Assembly: GCF_030323145.1 (NCBI RefSeq)
Contig: NZ_CP100470.1
Span: 620,001-684,000, forward strand
Source: Mesorhizobium sp. C432A
GTDB lineage: Bacteria; Pseudomonadota; Alphaproteobacteria; Rhizobiales; Rhizobiaceae
Length of the DNA: 64,000 nt
Direction: 5' to 3'
In this document: positions 45,057 to 53,878 of the stretch, piece after piece
How positions within the stretch are numbered: position 1 is the stretch's first letter
Layout: the number at the start of each line of letters is the position of its first letter
Notes under the pieces: model-generated
What the model saw: only the letters and a program-made list of their open reading frames with translations
The model's database searches: none
What the model was told of the DNA's origin: nothing
Program-made: the position numbers and the translations under genes

Positions 45057-45214
45057 CACCCCCCTCTGTCCTGCCGGACATCTCCCCCTCAAGGGGAGAG
45101 ATTGGCAGCGTTGACCTTGCCGTCCACCTTGCAACGCTGGTGATTGGCGAAAGCGACGATGACATCTGATCTCCCCCCTTGAGGGGGAGATGCCTGGCAA
45201 GGCAGAGGGGGGTG
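45057..45214. repeat. Inverted repeat with nested hairpins (repeat B)
   Basis: The left arm (45057-45102, starting CACCCCCCTCTG) and right arm (45169-45214, ending CAGAGGGGGGTG) are imperfect inverted copies. Each contains its own hairpin CATCTCCCCC/GGGGGAGATG type. Sequence differs from repeat A and repeat C. It occupies the gap between the two permease genes. Confidence 0.8.
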
Positions 45215-45237
45215 TTTAGCCGTAACATGTCTGCCCC

Positions 45238-46167
45238 TCAGAACTGGTAGCGACGCAGGCGCGTCTGGACGAGGAAGAGGTAGACGCAGACGCCGCCGAG
45301 GATGATCAGGAACATCATCGTGGCGATCGCCGCGCCCATATTGGGATCGCCGGTCTGCAGCTGAAAGCCGAAGAAGGCGCGGTAGAGGAAAGTGCCCAGA
45401 ATGTCGGTCGAATAGTTCGGGCCGGCGAGCGCCCCTTGCGCGGTGTAGATCAGGTCGAAGGCGTTGAAATTGCCGACGAAGGTCAGGATCGAGATGATGC
45501 CGATCGACGGCAGGATCAGCGGCAGCTTGATCTTCCAGAACTGCGACATGCCGGTGATGCCGTCACATTCGGCCGCCTCGATCACCTCTTCGGGGATCGA
45601 CAAAAGGGCTGCATAGATCAGCATCATCGGGATGCCGACGAACTGCCACACCGAGATCAGGCTGAGCGCGGTCAGCGCATATCGTTCCTTGCCCAGCCAC
45701 GGCGTGAACAGGCTTTTCAAGCCGACCAGGTCCATCAGATGCGGCGCCACGCCCCATAACGGCGACAGGATCAGTTTCCAGGCGAAGCCGACGATGACGA
45801 AGGACAGGATGGTCGGCACGAAGATCGCGGTGCGGTAGAAGGCGGCGAACCTCAGCCTCGGGCTGGAAAGAAGTGCGGCCAGAAGCACGCCGATCGGGTT
45901 CTGCACCACCATGTGGATGATGAAGAACCAGGTGTTGTTCCTCAGCGCGTTCCAGAAACCCACCGACCAGTTGGGGTCGCCGAACAACGTACGGAAGTTG
46001 GTGAAGCCAACGAACACCTGATGCTGCTCGACGTTGCGGAACAGCGACAGCTGCAAGGTGCCGGCCAGCGGCAGGATCATGATCGCCGTATAGACCAGCA
46101 GCGCCGGCGCCAGGAAGACGCCGATATGCCAGCGGAACGGTCGTTTCGGTCGTGTTTGTGCGGCCAT
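45238..46167 (-). CDS. Sugar ABC transporter permease (MalF-like)
   Basis: A 309-residue CUT1-family permease with six helices. The N-terminal region HIGVFLAPALLVYTAIMILP is typical, and the coupling loop is IPEEVIEAAECDGITGMSQFWKIKLPLILP, seen in parts as EAAECDGITG. A conserved VGFTNFRTLFGDPNW segment follows the first helix. It forms the channel with the MalG-like protein. Gaps on both sides (245 and 227 bases) are filled by palindromic repeats, unlike the tight spacing usual in such operons. Confidence 0.93.
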   Translation of the reverse strand: MAAQTRPKRPFRWHIGVFLAPALLVYTAIMILPLAGTLQLSLFRNVEQHQVFVGFTNFRTLFGDPNWSVGFWNALRNNTWFFIIHMVVQNPIGVLLAALLSSPRLRFAAFYRTAIFVPTILSFVIVGFAWKLILSPLWGVAPHLMDLVGLKSLFTPWLGKERYALTALSLISVWQFVGIPMMLIYAALLSIPEEVIEAAECDGITGMSQFWKIKLPLILPSIGIISILTFVGNFNAFDLIYTAQGALAGPNYSTDILGTFLYRAFFGFQLQTGDPNMGAAIATMMFLIILGGVCVYLFLVQTRLRRYQF

Positions 46168-46204
46168 GAGTGCGGTCCCCGCCGATCAGGTTTAGCAATG
46201 CCTT

Positions 46205-46330
46205 CGACGGCAGCGCTGCCCCTCACCCTCACGCTCTCCCCGTGAAGGACGGGGAGAGGGGGCGCCTGCGTTTCGGCTGATCCTTCTCCCCGTCACTATA
46301 CGGGGAGAAGGTGCCGGCAGGCGGATGAGG
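46205..46330. repeat. Double-hairpin palindromic repeat (repeat C)
   Basis: Two perfect hairpins stand side by side: CTCTCCCCGT/ACGGGGAGAG (46234-46258) and CCTTCTCCCCGT/ACGGGGAGAAGG (46282-46311). They are bounded by CCCCTCACCCTC on the left and GGATGAGGGGCGGC on the right, themselves partly complementary. It lies between the binding-protein and MalF-like permease genes and resembles dispersed rhizobial intergenic palindromes. Confidence 0.8.
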
Positions 46331-46412
46331 GGCGGCGCCGTCGTTCGCAGTCGATGATGCTGTCGAAAAACGCAGGGCCGTCCACTTGGGGCCCTGTCTG
46401 TTGTCTGAGCTC

Positions 46413-47672
46413 TTACTTGCCCGGCTTGTACCAGCTGTCGAGGCCGTCCTGCAGCTTCTTGGCGGCAGCTTCCGGCGTGTCGGTGCCATTGATGACGTTG
46501 GCCGATTCAACCCAGGTTTCGTTCTCGAGGTTCGGCGTGCCGCGCGACAGGATCTGGTAGGTCGAGCGGATCGTCGACTTGCACTTGTCGCGCCAGGAGA
46601 CGAATTCCTGCGCCAGCGGGTCTTCCATCTTCACCGGGGTGGAATTCAGGCTGAAGAAGCCCGGCAGTGCGTTGGCGTAGATGGTGGCGAAGTCCGGCGA
46701 GGCGACCCAGGACAGGAAGGTCTTGGCCGCGTCGGCATTCTTCGACGCCGCATTCAGGCCCATGCCGATATCGGTATGGTCGGAGATGTAGCAGGTGTCG
46801 CCGGCCTTCTCGACCGGCGGCGGGAAGGCGCCCATCTTGAACTGCGCCTGGGTGTTGAACAGGCCGATCTCCCACGATCCCGCCGGGTAGATGGCGGCGC
46901 GGCCAAGCGTGAACAGGTTCTGGCTGTCCGGATAGGTCTGGGCCTCGAAGCCGTCGCCGAGATAAGGCTTCCACTTGGCCAGTTCCTCATAGGGAGCAAC
47001 CCAGTCCTTGTCGGTCAGCTTCTGGTCGCCCTTGATCAGCGCTGCGCGGCCCTCTTCGCCCTTCCAGTAGTTCGGACCGATGTTCTGATAGCCCATGGTC
47101 GCGGCTTCCCAGAGGTCCTTGGTGCCCATGGCCATCGGGATGTAGGTGCCGTCGGCCTTGATCTTGTCGAGCGCGGCGAAGAACTCGTCACGCGTCGTCG
47201 GCACCTTGAGGCCGAGCTTGTCGAAGGCGTCCTTGTTGTAGATGAAGCCGTGAATGACCGAGGCCATCGGCACGCAGAAGCTCGCCTTGCCGTCGTCGGT
47301 CTGCCAGGCGGCCTTGGCAACGGGCGAAAAGTTTTCCATGCCGGGCAGCGCCGACAGGTCGGCAAGGTTGCCCTTCTTGAACAGTTCGAGCGACTTGTCG
47401 AACGGGCGGCAGGTGATCAGGTCGCCAGCCGAGCCGGCGGCGAGCTTGGCGCCGAGTGCGGCGTCATACTCGGTCGGCGCCGACGGTGCGAACACCACTT
47501 TGATGCCCGGGTTCTTGGCCTCAAAAGCCGGGATCAGCTTGTCCTTCCAGATGGCAAGGTCGTCGCCGCGCCAGCTTTCGATATTGAGCGTTACGTCATC
47601 GGCGTGAGCCAACCCGGCGGTGCCGAGAATGCTGGTGCCGAGAAGCAGTGCCGTCAGTAATTTCGTTGTCAT
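46413..47672 (-). CDS. Sugar ABC transporter substrate-binding protein (family 1)
   Basis: A 419-residue periplasmic binding protein. The signal peptide MTTKLLTALLLGTSILGTAG ends at HADD. Family-1 features include VTLNIESWRGDDLAIWKDKL, YDAALGAKLAAGSAGDLITC, VIHGFIYNKDAFDKLGLKVP and AGSWEIGLFNTQAQF. The ATG at 47672 has AGGGAG upstream and is two bases from the murQ stop, so murQ and the importer are one operon. Cargo is inferred to be an amino sugar, possibly MurNAc- or GlcNAc-containing, from this link. Confidence 0.93.
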   Translation of the reverse strand: MTTKLLTALLLGTSILGTAGLAHADDVTLNIESWRGDDLAIWKDKLIPAFEAKNPGIKVVFAPSAPTEYDAALGAKLAAGSAGDLITCRPFDKSLELFKKGNLADLSALPGMENFSPVAKAAWQTDDGKASFCVPMASVIHGFIYNKDAFDKLGLKVPTTRDEFFAALDKIKADGTYIPMAMGTKDLWEAATMGYQNIGPNYWKGEEGRAALIKGDQKLTDKDWVAPYEELAKWKPYLGDGFEAQTYPDSQNLFTLGRAAIYPAGSWEIGLFNTQAQFKMGAFPPPVEKAGDTCYISDHTDIGMGLNAASKNADAAKTFLSWVASPDFATIYANALPGFFSLNSTPVKMEDPLAQEFVSWRDKCKSTIRSTYQILSRGTPNLENETWVESANVINGTDTPEAAAKKLQDGLDSWYKPGK

Positions 47673-47673
47673 G

Positions 47674-48630
47674 CTAGTCTCCCTGTTGACCTTTTTCAGG
47701 TTCGGTTTTGAGAACAGGGGCCTTCGCGCCCTTGTTCCCCTCGATCGCGGAAAGGGCTGGCCGCAGCTTCTGGCCGGTCCCTTCCAGTATCTTCTCGGCC
47801 GCAACGGAGTTGGCAGCGCCGGCGGCGAGCAGAATGGCTGTCTTGACGACGCCGCCGCTCGCTTCGAGCAGCCGCACGGCGTCTTGCCGGTCGCGTCCGC
47901 TGATAGCGGCGACGATGCGAGCCGCGCGGTCGCGCAGCTTGATGTTGTCGGCGGTGAGATTGACCATGTAGCCGTCATGGACATGGCCGAGATGAATGGC
48001 GGTAAGCGTCGACAGCATGTTGAGCGCGATCTTCTGGGCAGTGCCGGCGCCCATGCGCGTCGAGCCGGCAATCACCTCCGGTGGCGTCTCGAGCAGGATG
48101 GCGACGTCGGCCAGCCTGAGCAGGGGCGTGTCCTTGTTGTTGGCAATGGCGATGGTTGCCGCGCCCCGGCTGCGCGCATCCTTCAGCGCCTGCACCGCAT
48201 AGGGCGTCGAGCCGCTGGCCGAAATCGCGATCAGGCAGTCGCCCTTGCCGATGCCGGCGCCGGCAATTGCCGTCGAGGCTTCGTCGGTGTCGTCTTCCGG
48301 TCCGCCGGCCAGGGTCTTGAAAGCGTCGTCGCCACCGGCGATGAGGATGGCGATGCGTTCGCGCTTGATGCCGAAGGTGCCGGGCAACTCCAGCGCGTCG
48401 GCCAGCGCCATCAGGCCGGAGCTGCCGGCCGCAGCATAGGCGAGCTTGCCGCCGCCGTTCAGCCGCCCGGCGATGATTTCGGCTGCGGCGGCGATGGCGG
48501 GAATGGCGTCGCGCACAGCCTTGGCGGCCTCGATCTGCGCATTGACCAAAGAAGAAAGGATGGCGTCCGGGGCCTGGATGTCCAGTCCCTCGGCATTGCT
48601 GTGAAGCGCTTCGGTGCGCGGTTCGGCCAT
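47674..48630 (-). CDS. murQ: N-acetylmuramic acid 6-phosphate etherase
   Basis: A 318-residue SIS-fold enzyme cleaving the lactyl ether of MurNAc-6-phosphate to GlcNAc-6-phosphate and lactate in cell-wall sugar recycling. Family sequence is clear: AAAGSSGLMALADALELPGTFG, then ISASGSTPYAVQALKDARS, PPEVIAGSTRMGAGTAQKIALN and VNLTADNIKLRDRAARIV. The ATG at 48630 (MAEPRTEAL) has GGAGG nine bases upstream. The first of two GGTATT repeats lies 24-40 bases before it. The gene leads the importer operon and is divergent from the amino-sugar kinase gene, linking the whole block to muropeptide or amino-sugar use. Confidence 0.93.
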   Translation of the reverse strand: MAEPRTEALHSNAEGLDIQAPDAILSSLVNAQIEAAKAVRDAIPAIAAAAEIIAGRLNGGGKLAYAAAGSSGLMALADALELPGTFGIKRERIAILIAGGDDAFKTLAGGPEDDTDEASTAIAGAGIGKGDCLIAISASGSTPYAVQALKDARSRGAATIAIANNKDTPLLRLADVAILLETPPEVIAGSTRMGAGTAQKIALNMLSTLTAIHLGHVHDGYMVNLTADNIKLRDRAARIVAAISGRDRQDAVRLLEASGGVVKTAILLAAGAANSVAAEKILEGTGQKLRPALSAIEGNKGAKAPVLKTEPEKGQQGD

Positions 48631-48653
48631 CCCTGTCCCTCCGATGGAAGAAC

Positions 48654-48670
48654 AATACCAAAAAAATACC
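48654..48670 (-). promoter_or_regulatory. GGTATT direct-repeat operator before murQ
   Basis: On the minus strand two GGTATT units are spaced 11 bases apart (centres one helical turn apart), 24-40 bases before the murQ ATG. The arrangement mirrors that at 48790-48806 in front of the divergent kinase gene. A GntR-family regulator encoded in the kinase operon is the likely binder. Confidence 0.6.
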
Positions 48671-48789
48671 ACTTGTCCACACGCATTAACGAAATTGCGA
48701 ACTGGAAAGCGTTGAGCCGGCGAAATTCCCGGGTTTTCAACCTGATACGCCTTAATCTTTTTGAAACGGAAATTAATCCCTTGGCTATT

Positions 48790-48806
48790 GGTATTTTATT
48801 GGTATT
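48790..48806 (+). promoter_or_regulatory. GGTATT direct-repeat operator before the amino-sugar kinase operon
   Basis: GGTATT-N5-GGTATT (48790-48806) lies 23-39 bases before the GTG start at 48829. Fifteen of its 17 or so bases match the copy before murQ, read in the opposite direction. A possible -35 TTGGCT is at 48781-48786, so the repeats would overlap the promoter. Confidence 0.6.
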
Positions 48807-48828
48807 ATCCGCCCGGAGGAGACATCGC

Positions 48829-49707
48829 GTGAAATTCGTGCTCGGTATCGACGGCGGCGGCACCAGCTGCAGGGCAGCCCTTGCGACAGGCGATGGCGTT
48901 GTCGTTGGCCGTGCCAAAAGCGGCGCCGCCAACATCCGCACCGATCTCACCGGCGCTCGCACCCACATCGTCGAGGCTGCTCGTCAGGCCTTCATCGCCG
49001 CCGGGCAAGATCCGGACCTGATCCCGCAGACACCAGCCATTCTCGGCCTTGCCGGCGCCAATGTCGGCACCTACCGCCAGCAGCTTGAAGCAATCCTGCC
49101 GTTCAGCATCAGCCGCGTCGAGACGGACGCCGAGATCGCGCTCGAAGGGGCAGTCGGCTCTGGTGACGGCGCCATGGCCATCCTCGGCACCGGCACCGCC
49201 TATATGGCGCGCAAGGGCGGCACGTCGCGCGCCATCGGCGGCTGGGGCTTTCAGGTCGGTGATCAAGGCAGCGGCGCCCGGATCGGCCGCGACCTGCTGG
49301 AGCAGACGCTGCTCGCCCATGACGGCGTCCGGCCGCGCTCAGCCCTGACCGACAGCATGATGGCCATTTTCCGCAACAATCCCGAAGACGTGGTCGAGTT
49401 CACCACCAATGCCAAGCCCGGCGATTTCGGCGGCTTCGCGCCCAAGGTTTTCGAGCATGCCGAGAAGGGCGACAGCGTCGCCAACTGGATCGTGGACAAG
49501 TCGGTTGCCGATGTCGAGGCGTCGCTCCACGCGCTCGACCTCTCTGATGACGCCCCGCTCTGCCTGCTCGGCGGGCTGGCGCCGCTCTATGGGCCGCGCC
49601 TTTCCCAGCGCTACCAGGCGCTGCTGAAAGCGCCGCTCGACGATGCGCTGGGCGGCGCCGTGCAGATGGCGGCCCGCATCTTCGTCAAAGCGGAGGCGAC
49701 GCGATGA
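48829..49707 (+). CDS. BadF/BadG-family kinase, probable N-acetylglucosamine kinase
   Basis: A 292-residue ASKHA-fold kinase. The phosphate loop is VLGIDGGGTSCRAALA and later blocks are LAGANVGTYRQQL, MAILGTGTAYMARKGG and GGWGFQVGDQGSGARIGRDL, as in human NAGK and bacterial GlcNAc/glucosamine kinases. The GTG start at 48829 has an excellent GGAGGA eight bases upstream. It overlaps the GntR gene by four bases. With murQ, the SIS deaminase and nagA, it would feed GlcNAc or MurNAc into GlcNAc-6-phosphate. Glucosamine as substrate is the alternative. Confidence 0.88.
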   Translation: MKFVLGIDGGGTSCRAALATGDGVVVGRAKSGAANIRTDLTGARTHIVEAARQAFIAAGQDPDLIPQTPAILGLAGANVGTYRQQLEAILPFSISRVETDAEIALEGAVGSGDGAMAILGTGTAYMARKGGTSRAIGGWGFQVGDQGSGARIGRDLLEQTLLAHDGVRPRSALTDSMMAIFRNNPEDVVEFTTNAKPGDFGGFAPKVFEHAEKGDSVANWIVDKSVADVEASLHALDLSDDAPLCLLGGLAPLYGPRLSQRYQALLKAPLDDALGGAVQMAARIFVKAEATR

Positions 49708-50486
49708 GCGATGCCGCCGACCAGATCTTCGCCACGCTGAGGCAGTCGTCGCAGAGCGGCGCCCCGCTCTACCTGCAGCTCAGGAAAAGCATCGAGGACG
49801 CCGTCAATCGCGGCCTGATCGGGCCGGGCGATGCGCTGCCTTCCGAGCGCGACATCGCCACCAAGGCCGACATTTCGCGCGTCACCGTGCGCAAGGCGGT
49901 GCAGGATCTGGTCAAGGGCGGCATCCTCGTGCAGCGCCACGGCTCCGGCACCTTCGTCGCGCCGCGCATGGAGCGCGTCGAGCAGTCGCTGTCCAGGCTC
50001 ACTTCATTCACCGAGGACATGGCAAGGCGCGGCATGGCGGTGCGTTCAGCCTGGCTCGACCGCGACCTCTACCCGCCCTCGCCCGACGAGATGATGGTGC
50101 TCGGCCTGTCCTCGAACGAGTTGGTGGCGCGCGTGGCGCGCCTGCGCATCGCAAACGACACGCCGCTGGCCATCGAACGCGCCTCGTTGTCGGCCAGCGT
50201 GCTGCCGGATCCGGCCGGGATAGGCTCGTCACTCTATGCGGCGCTGCAACTGACCGGCAACCGGCCGGTGCGGGCGGTGCAGCGCATTTCCGCCGCCAAT
50301 CTCGGCGACGCCGATGCGCGTCTGCTCGAAGTGCCATCCGGCATTGCCGGCCTGCACATCGAACGCATTTCCTATCTCGCGAGCGGCAAGGTGATCGAGT
50401 TCACCCGCTCCATCTACCGCGGCGATGCCTATGATTTCGTCGCCGAATTGCGCCTGACAGGGCCGAGCGAAGAGGGCCGACCATGA
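49704..50486 (+). CDS. GntR/HutC-family transcriptional regulator (NagR/NagQ-like)
   Basis: A 260-residue repressor. The N-terminal GntR winged helix includes PLYLQLRKSIEDAVNRGLIG, then LPSERDIATKADISRVTVRK and GSGTFVAPRME. The C-terminal UTRA effector domain includes RVARLRIANDTPLAIERASL and IERISYLASGKVIEFTRSIY. It lies between the kinase and SIS genes with four-base overlaps at both ends. Family members of this type sense GlcN-6-P or GlcNAc-6-P. The twin GGTATT sites upstream are its probable operators, by inference. Confidence 0.9.
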   Translation: MSDAADQIFATLRQSSQSGAPLYLQLRKSIEDAVNRGLIGPGDALPSERDIATKADISRVTVRKAVQDLVKGGILVQRHGSGTFVAPRMERVEQSLSRLTSFTEDMARRGMAVRSAWLDRDLYPPSPDEMMVLGLSSNELVARVARLRIANDTPLAIERASLSASVLPDPAGIGSSLYAALQLTGNRPVRAVQRISAANLGDADARLLEVPSGIAGLHIERISYLASGKVIEFTRSIYRGDAYDFVAELRLTGPSEEGRP

Positions 50487-51514
50487 TCCCCAAGACCACC
50501 CATATGCGGCGCGAGATCGACGAAATTCCGCAAGCCGTCGCGCGTCTGCTCGATGGCTCGGCGGCGGTGCTGACCGAGGCCGGACGCGGCATTCGCGAGC
50601 GCGATCCGAGCTTCGTCGTTACCGTCGCGCGCGGTTCGTCCGACCATGCCGCCACCTTCATGAAATATGCCGTCGAACTGACCGCCGGCCTGGCCGTCGC
50701 TTCGGTCGGTCCATCGGTCGCCTCGATCTACGGCGCCAAGCTCAAGCTCGCCGGTTCGGCTTGCCTCGCCATCTCGCAATCCGGCAAAAGCCCTGATATC
50801 GTCGCCATGGCCGAGACGGCACGAGCCGGCGGTGCGCTCACCGTCGCCATCACCAACACCGCCGATTCGCCGCTGGCGCGGGCTTCGGATTTTGCCATCG
50901 ACATTCTGGCCGGCCCCGAGCGCAGCGTCGCGGCGACCAAGACATTCGTCAATTCGGCGGTCGCCGGCCTGGCGCTGATGGCGCATTGCACCGGCGACGA
51001 CAGACTGCTGGCCGCCCTTGCCCGCCTGCCCGAGCATTTCAGCAAGGCGATCGCCTGCGACTGGATGGCGCTGGCCGGCGCATTGGAGACGCCGCAATCG
51101 CTGTTTATCCTAGGACGTGGCCCGTCGGCGGCGATGGCCGACGAGGCGGCGCTGAAATTCAAGGAGACCTGCGGCATGCATGCAGAGGCCTATAGCGCCG
51201 CCGAAGTCATGCACGGCCCGCTGGCCCTGGTCGGGCCAGGCTTCCCGGTGCTGGCGCTCGCCGCCCGCGATGCCTCCGAGCCGTCCGTGGCAGAGGCTGC
51301 CGACAACCTTGCCGGCAAGGGTGCAGCCGTTTTTGTAACCTCGGACAAAGCCAAGAGCGCGGCGCGGCTGCCGCATGTCGCCACCGGTCATCCCTTGACC
51401 GACCCGCTGACGCTGATCGTCTCCTTCTACGGCTTCGTCGAAGCCTTCGCCCGCCATCGCGGCCTCGATCCGGATGTACCGCGCAATCTGCGCAAGGTGA
51501 CGGAAACCGTATGA
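50483..51514 (+). CDS. Double-SIS sugar isomerase, probable glucosamine-6-phosphate deaminase
   Basis: A 343-residue protein with two SIS domains and no glutaminase domain, like the isomerase half of GlmS and the NagB-II deaminases. Landmarks are VARGSSDHAATFMKYAVE, CLAISQSGKSPDIV, FILGRGPSAAMADEAALKFK, AEAYSAAEVMHGP and the C-terminal DPDVPRNLRKVTETV. It would convert GlcN-6-P to fructose-6-P and ammonia. The short overlaps with the GntR gene and nagA make the operon order kinase, regulator, deaminase, deacetylase. No NagB-I type enzyme is nearby. Confidence 0.9.
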   Translation: MIPKTTHMRREIDEIPQAVARLLDGSAAVLTEAGRGIRERDPSFVVTVARGSSDHAATFMKYAVELTAGLAVASVGPSVASIYGAKLKLAGSACLAISQSGKSPDIVAMAETARAGGALTVAITNTADSPLARASDFAIDILAGPERSVAATKTFVNSAVAGLALMAHCTGDDRLLAALARLPEHFSKAIACDWMALAGALETPQSLFILGRGPSAAMADEAALKFKETCGMHAEAYSAAEVMHGPLALVGPGFPVLALAARDASEPSVAEAADNLAGKGAAVFVTSDKAKSAARLPHVATGHPLTDPLTLIVSFYGFVEAFARHRGLDPDVPRNLRKVTETV

Positions 51515-52686
51515 GCGACCGTTTTGCCCTGACTGGCGCCCGAATTTTCGATGGCGACGACTGGCATGACAACGCCGCCCTTGTCGTGCACGGCGATGTG
51601 GTCGAAGGCATTCATCCCGTCGGCGCCATTCCGTCGGGCGTTGCCCGCATCGACGCCGGGGGCGGCATGCTGGTGCCGGGTTTTGTCGACCTGCAGGTCA
51701 ATGGCGGCGGCGGCGTCATGCTCAACGACCATCCCGATGTCGCCTCGCTGGCAACAATCTGCCGGGCGCATGCGCCGTTCGGCACGACCGCACTGCTGCC
51801 GACGCTGATCACAGATACGCCTGACATCACCGCCGCGGCCATTGCCGCCGGCACCGGGGCGGCACGGCAAAAACTGCCGGGATTTCTCGGCCTGCATCTC
51901 GAAGGGCCGCATCTCTCCGTCGCCCGCAAGGGCGCGCATGAACCGGCGCTGATCCGGCCGATGACGGATGCGGATGAAGCGGCGCTGGTCGCGGCACGCA
52001 AAAACCTGCCGGTGCTGCTGACGACGATAGCGCCTGAATCCGTCGAGCCTGCCCGCGTTGCGGCCTTGGCCAAGGCCGGTGTGATTGTCAGCCTCGGCCA
52101 TTCCGACACCGGCTACGCCACGGCCAGAGCCTTTGCCGATGCCGGCGCCAGCGTGGTCACACATCTGTTCAACGCCATGAGCCAGATCGGCAACCGTGAG
52201 CCGGGGCTGGCGGGTGCGGCCATCGACATAGGCAGTCTGTCGGCCGGGATCATCGCCGACGGCATCCATGTCGATCCCGCCACCATGGCAATCGCGCTGC
52301 GCGCCAAGCAGGGGCCGGGCAGGATCGTGCTGGTCACCGACGCCATGGCGACGATCGGCACCGCCATGACGTCGTTCACCCTCAACGGCCGCATCATCTA
52401 TCGCAAGGATGGCAGTCTGCGGCTGGCCGACGGCACGCTGGCCGGCGCCGATCTCGATATGATCTCGGCCGTCCGCTACATGCACAGGATCGTCGGGCTG
52501 GACCTGTCGGAAGCGTTGCGCATGGCCTCGCTCTATCCGGCGCAGGCGGTCGGCCAGGCCCACCGGCTCGGCCGCTTCGCCAATGGCACGGCTGCCGATA
52601 TCGTCGCTCTGTCGGACGCCCTCGACGTCAACGGCGTCTGGATCGGCGGCGACAAGGTTTTTGCAGGCGCGGACAGTCCGCGCTAA
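51511..52686 (+). CDS. nagA: N-acetylglucosamine-6-phosphate deacetylase
   Basis: A 391-residue amidohydrolase removing acetate from GlcNAc-6-P. Family features are VPGFVDLQVNGGGGVMLND, GLHLEGPHLSVARKGAHEP (metal-ligand Glu), SLGHSDTGYATARAFADAG (His), THLFNAMSQIGNREPG (His) and LVTDAMATIG (catalytic Asp). Length is standard. It starts within the end of the deaminase gene and supplies that enzyme's substrate. The position after murQ products (GlcNAc-6-P) makes a complete route from amino sugars to fructose-6-P. Confidence 0.94.
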   Translation: MSDRFALTGARIFDGDDWHDNAALVVHGDVVEGIHPVGAIPSGVARIDAGGGMLVPGFVDLQVNGGGGVMLNDHPDVASLATICRAHAPFGTTALLPTLITDTPDITAAAIAAGTGAARQKLPGFLGLHLEGPHLSVARKGAHEPALIRPMTDADEAALVAARKNLPVLLTTIAPESVEPARVAALAKAGVIVSLGHSDTGYATARAFADAGASVVTHLFNAMSQIGNREPGLAGAAIDIGSLSAGIIADGIHVDPATMAIALRAKQGPGRIVLVTDAMATIGTAMTSFTLNGRIIYRKDGSLRLADGTLAGADLDMISAVRYMHRIVGLDLSEALRMASLYPAQAVGQAHRLGRFANGTAADIVALSDALDVNGVWIGGDKVFAGADSPR

Positions 52687-52695
52687 AGTCCACCC

Positions 52696-53820
52696 ATGCA
52701 TGATGTCGACTGCGTTGTCGCCGGAGCCGGTGTTGTCGGCCTCGCCATTGCCCGCGCGCTGGCGCTGTCGGGCCGCGAGGTGCTGGTGGTCGAGAAGGCC
52801 GCAGCCATCGGCACCGGCACCAGTTCGCGCAATTCGGAAGTCATCCATGCCGGGCTTCATTATACGCCGGGCAGCCTGAAGGCCCGTCTCTGCGTCAACG
52901 GCCGCGAGCGTCTCTATGCCTATTGCCGCGAGCACGACGTCGCCCATCATCGCACCGGCAAACTGATCGTTGCCGTCGAACCCGACCAGTTGGACAAACT
53001 GCAGGCGATCCAGATCAACGCGGCGCAATGCGGAGTCGGTGACCTCACGCTTTTGACGCGCGCAGAGGCCGAAAGCCTGGAACCGGCGCTGAGCTGCGCC
53101 GGCGCGCTGCTGTCGCCGTCGACCGGCATCGTCGACAACCAGGCGCTGATGCTGTCATTGCGTGGTGACGCGGAAGCGGCCGGCGCATCTTTCGCCTTGC
53201 TCACCGGTGTCTCAGGCGCGAGCATCGAAGCCGATGGCATCCGGATTAATACACGCGACGCCGATGGCGAGGGTTTCACCTTGAAGACCGGCGCCTTCAT
53301 CAACGCCGCCGGCCTCGACGCGCAGGCGCTCGCCGGCCGCATCGAAGGCCTCCCGCAAGACCGTGTTCCGCCGCTGTGGCTGGCGCGCGGCAATTATTTC
53401 GCGCTTTCCGGCCGCTCGCCCTTTTCGCGGCTGATCTATCCGGTGCCGGTCCATGGCGGCCTCGGCGTGCACCTGACCCTCGACATGTCGGGGAGCGCGC
53501 GCTTTGGCCCGGATGTCGAATGGATCGATCGCGTCGACGATACCGTCGATCCCGCACGAGGCGCTGCCTTCTACGACGAAATCAGGCGCTACTGGTCCGG
53601 CCTGGCGGACGGCGCCCTGCAACCGGCCTATGCCGGCGTCAGGCCGAAACTGTCCGGTCCGGGCCAGCCGGCCGCCGACTTCGTCATCCAGGGACCGGCT
53701 GACCACGGGGGCGGTCAGATCGTCAATCTGTTCGGCATCGAGAGCCCTGGCCTTACCGCCAGCCTCGCCATCGCAGAACATGTCGTTGGGCTTTTATATC
53801 CCAATGACGGGCGTTCCTGA
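52696..53820 (+). CDS. FAD-dependent oxidoreductase (L-2-hydroxyglutarate oxidase-like)
   Basis: A 374-residue DAO-family flavoprotein. The FAD loop is VAGAGVVGLAIARALALSG, followed by the LhgO-like signature SSRNSEVIHAGLHYTPGSLK. A later block is RPKLSGPGQPAADFVIQG, then GIESPGLTASLAIAEHV. It probably oxidises an L-2-hydroxy acid to a 2-oxo acid, passing electrons to the respiratory chain. It begins nine bases after nagA, so it is likely in the same operon. Lactate released by MurQ is a tempting but unproven substrate; family members usually act on L-2-hydroxyglutarate. Confidence 0.87.
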   Translation: MHDVDCVVAGAGVVGLAIARALALSGREVLVVEKAAAIGTGTSSRNSEVIHAGLHYTPGSLKARLCVNGRERLYAYCREHDVAHHRTGKLIVAVEPDQLDKLQAIQINAAQCGVGDLTLLTRAEAESLEPALSCAGALLSPSTGIVDNQALMLSLRGDAEAAGASFALLTGVSGASIEADGIRINTRDADGEGFTLKTGAFINAAGLDAQALAGRIEGLPQDRVPPLWLARGNYFALSGRSPFSRLIYPVPVHGGLGVHLTLDMSGSARFGPDVEWIDRVDDTVDPARGAAFYDEIRRYWSGLADGALQPAYAGVRPKLSGPGQPAADFVIQGPADHGGGQIVNLFGIESPGLTASLAIAEHVVGLLYPNDGRS

Positions 53821-53878
53821 AACGTCGGGCAGGCGCATACCATGAAACCTTTTGATATGGAGGTCGTTGTCGGGGCAT

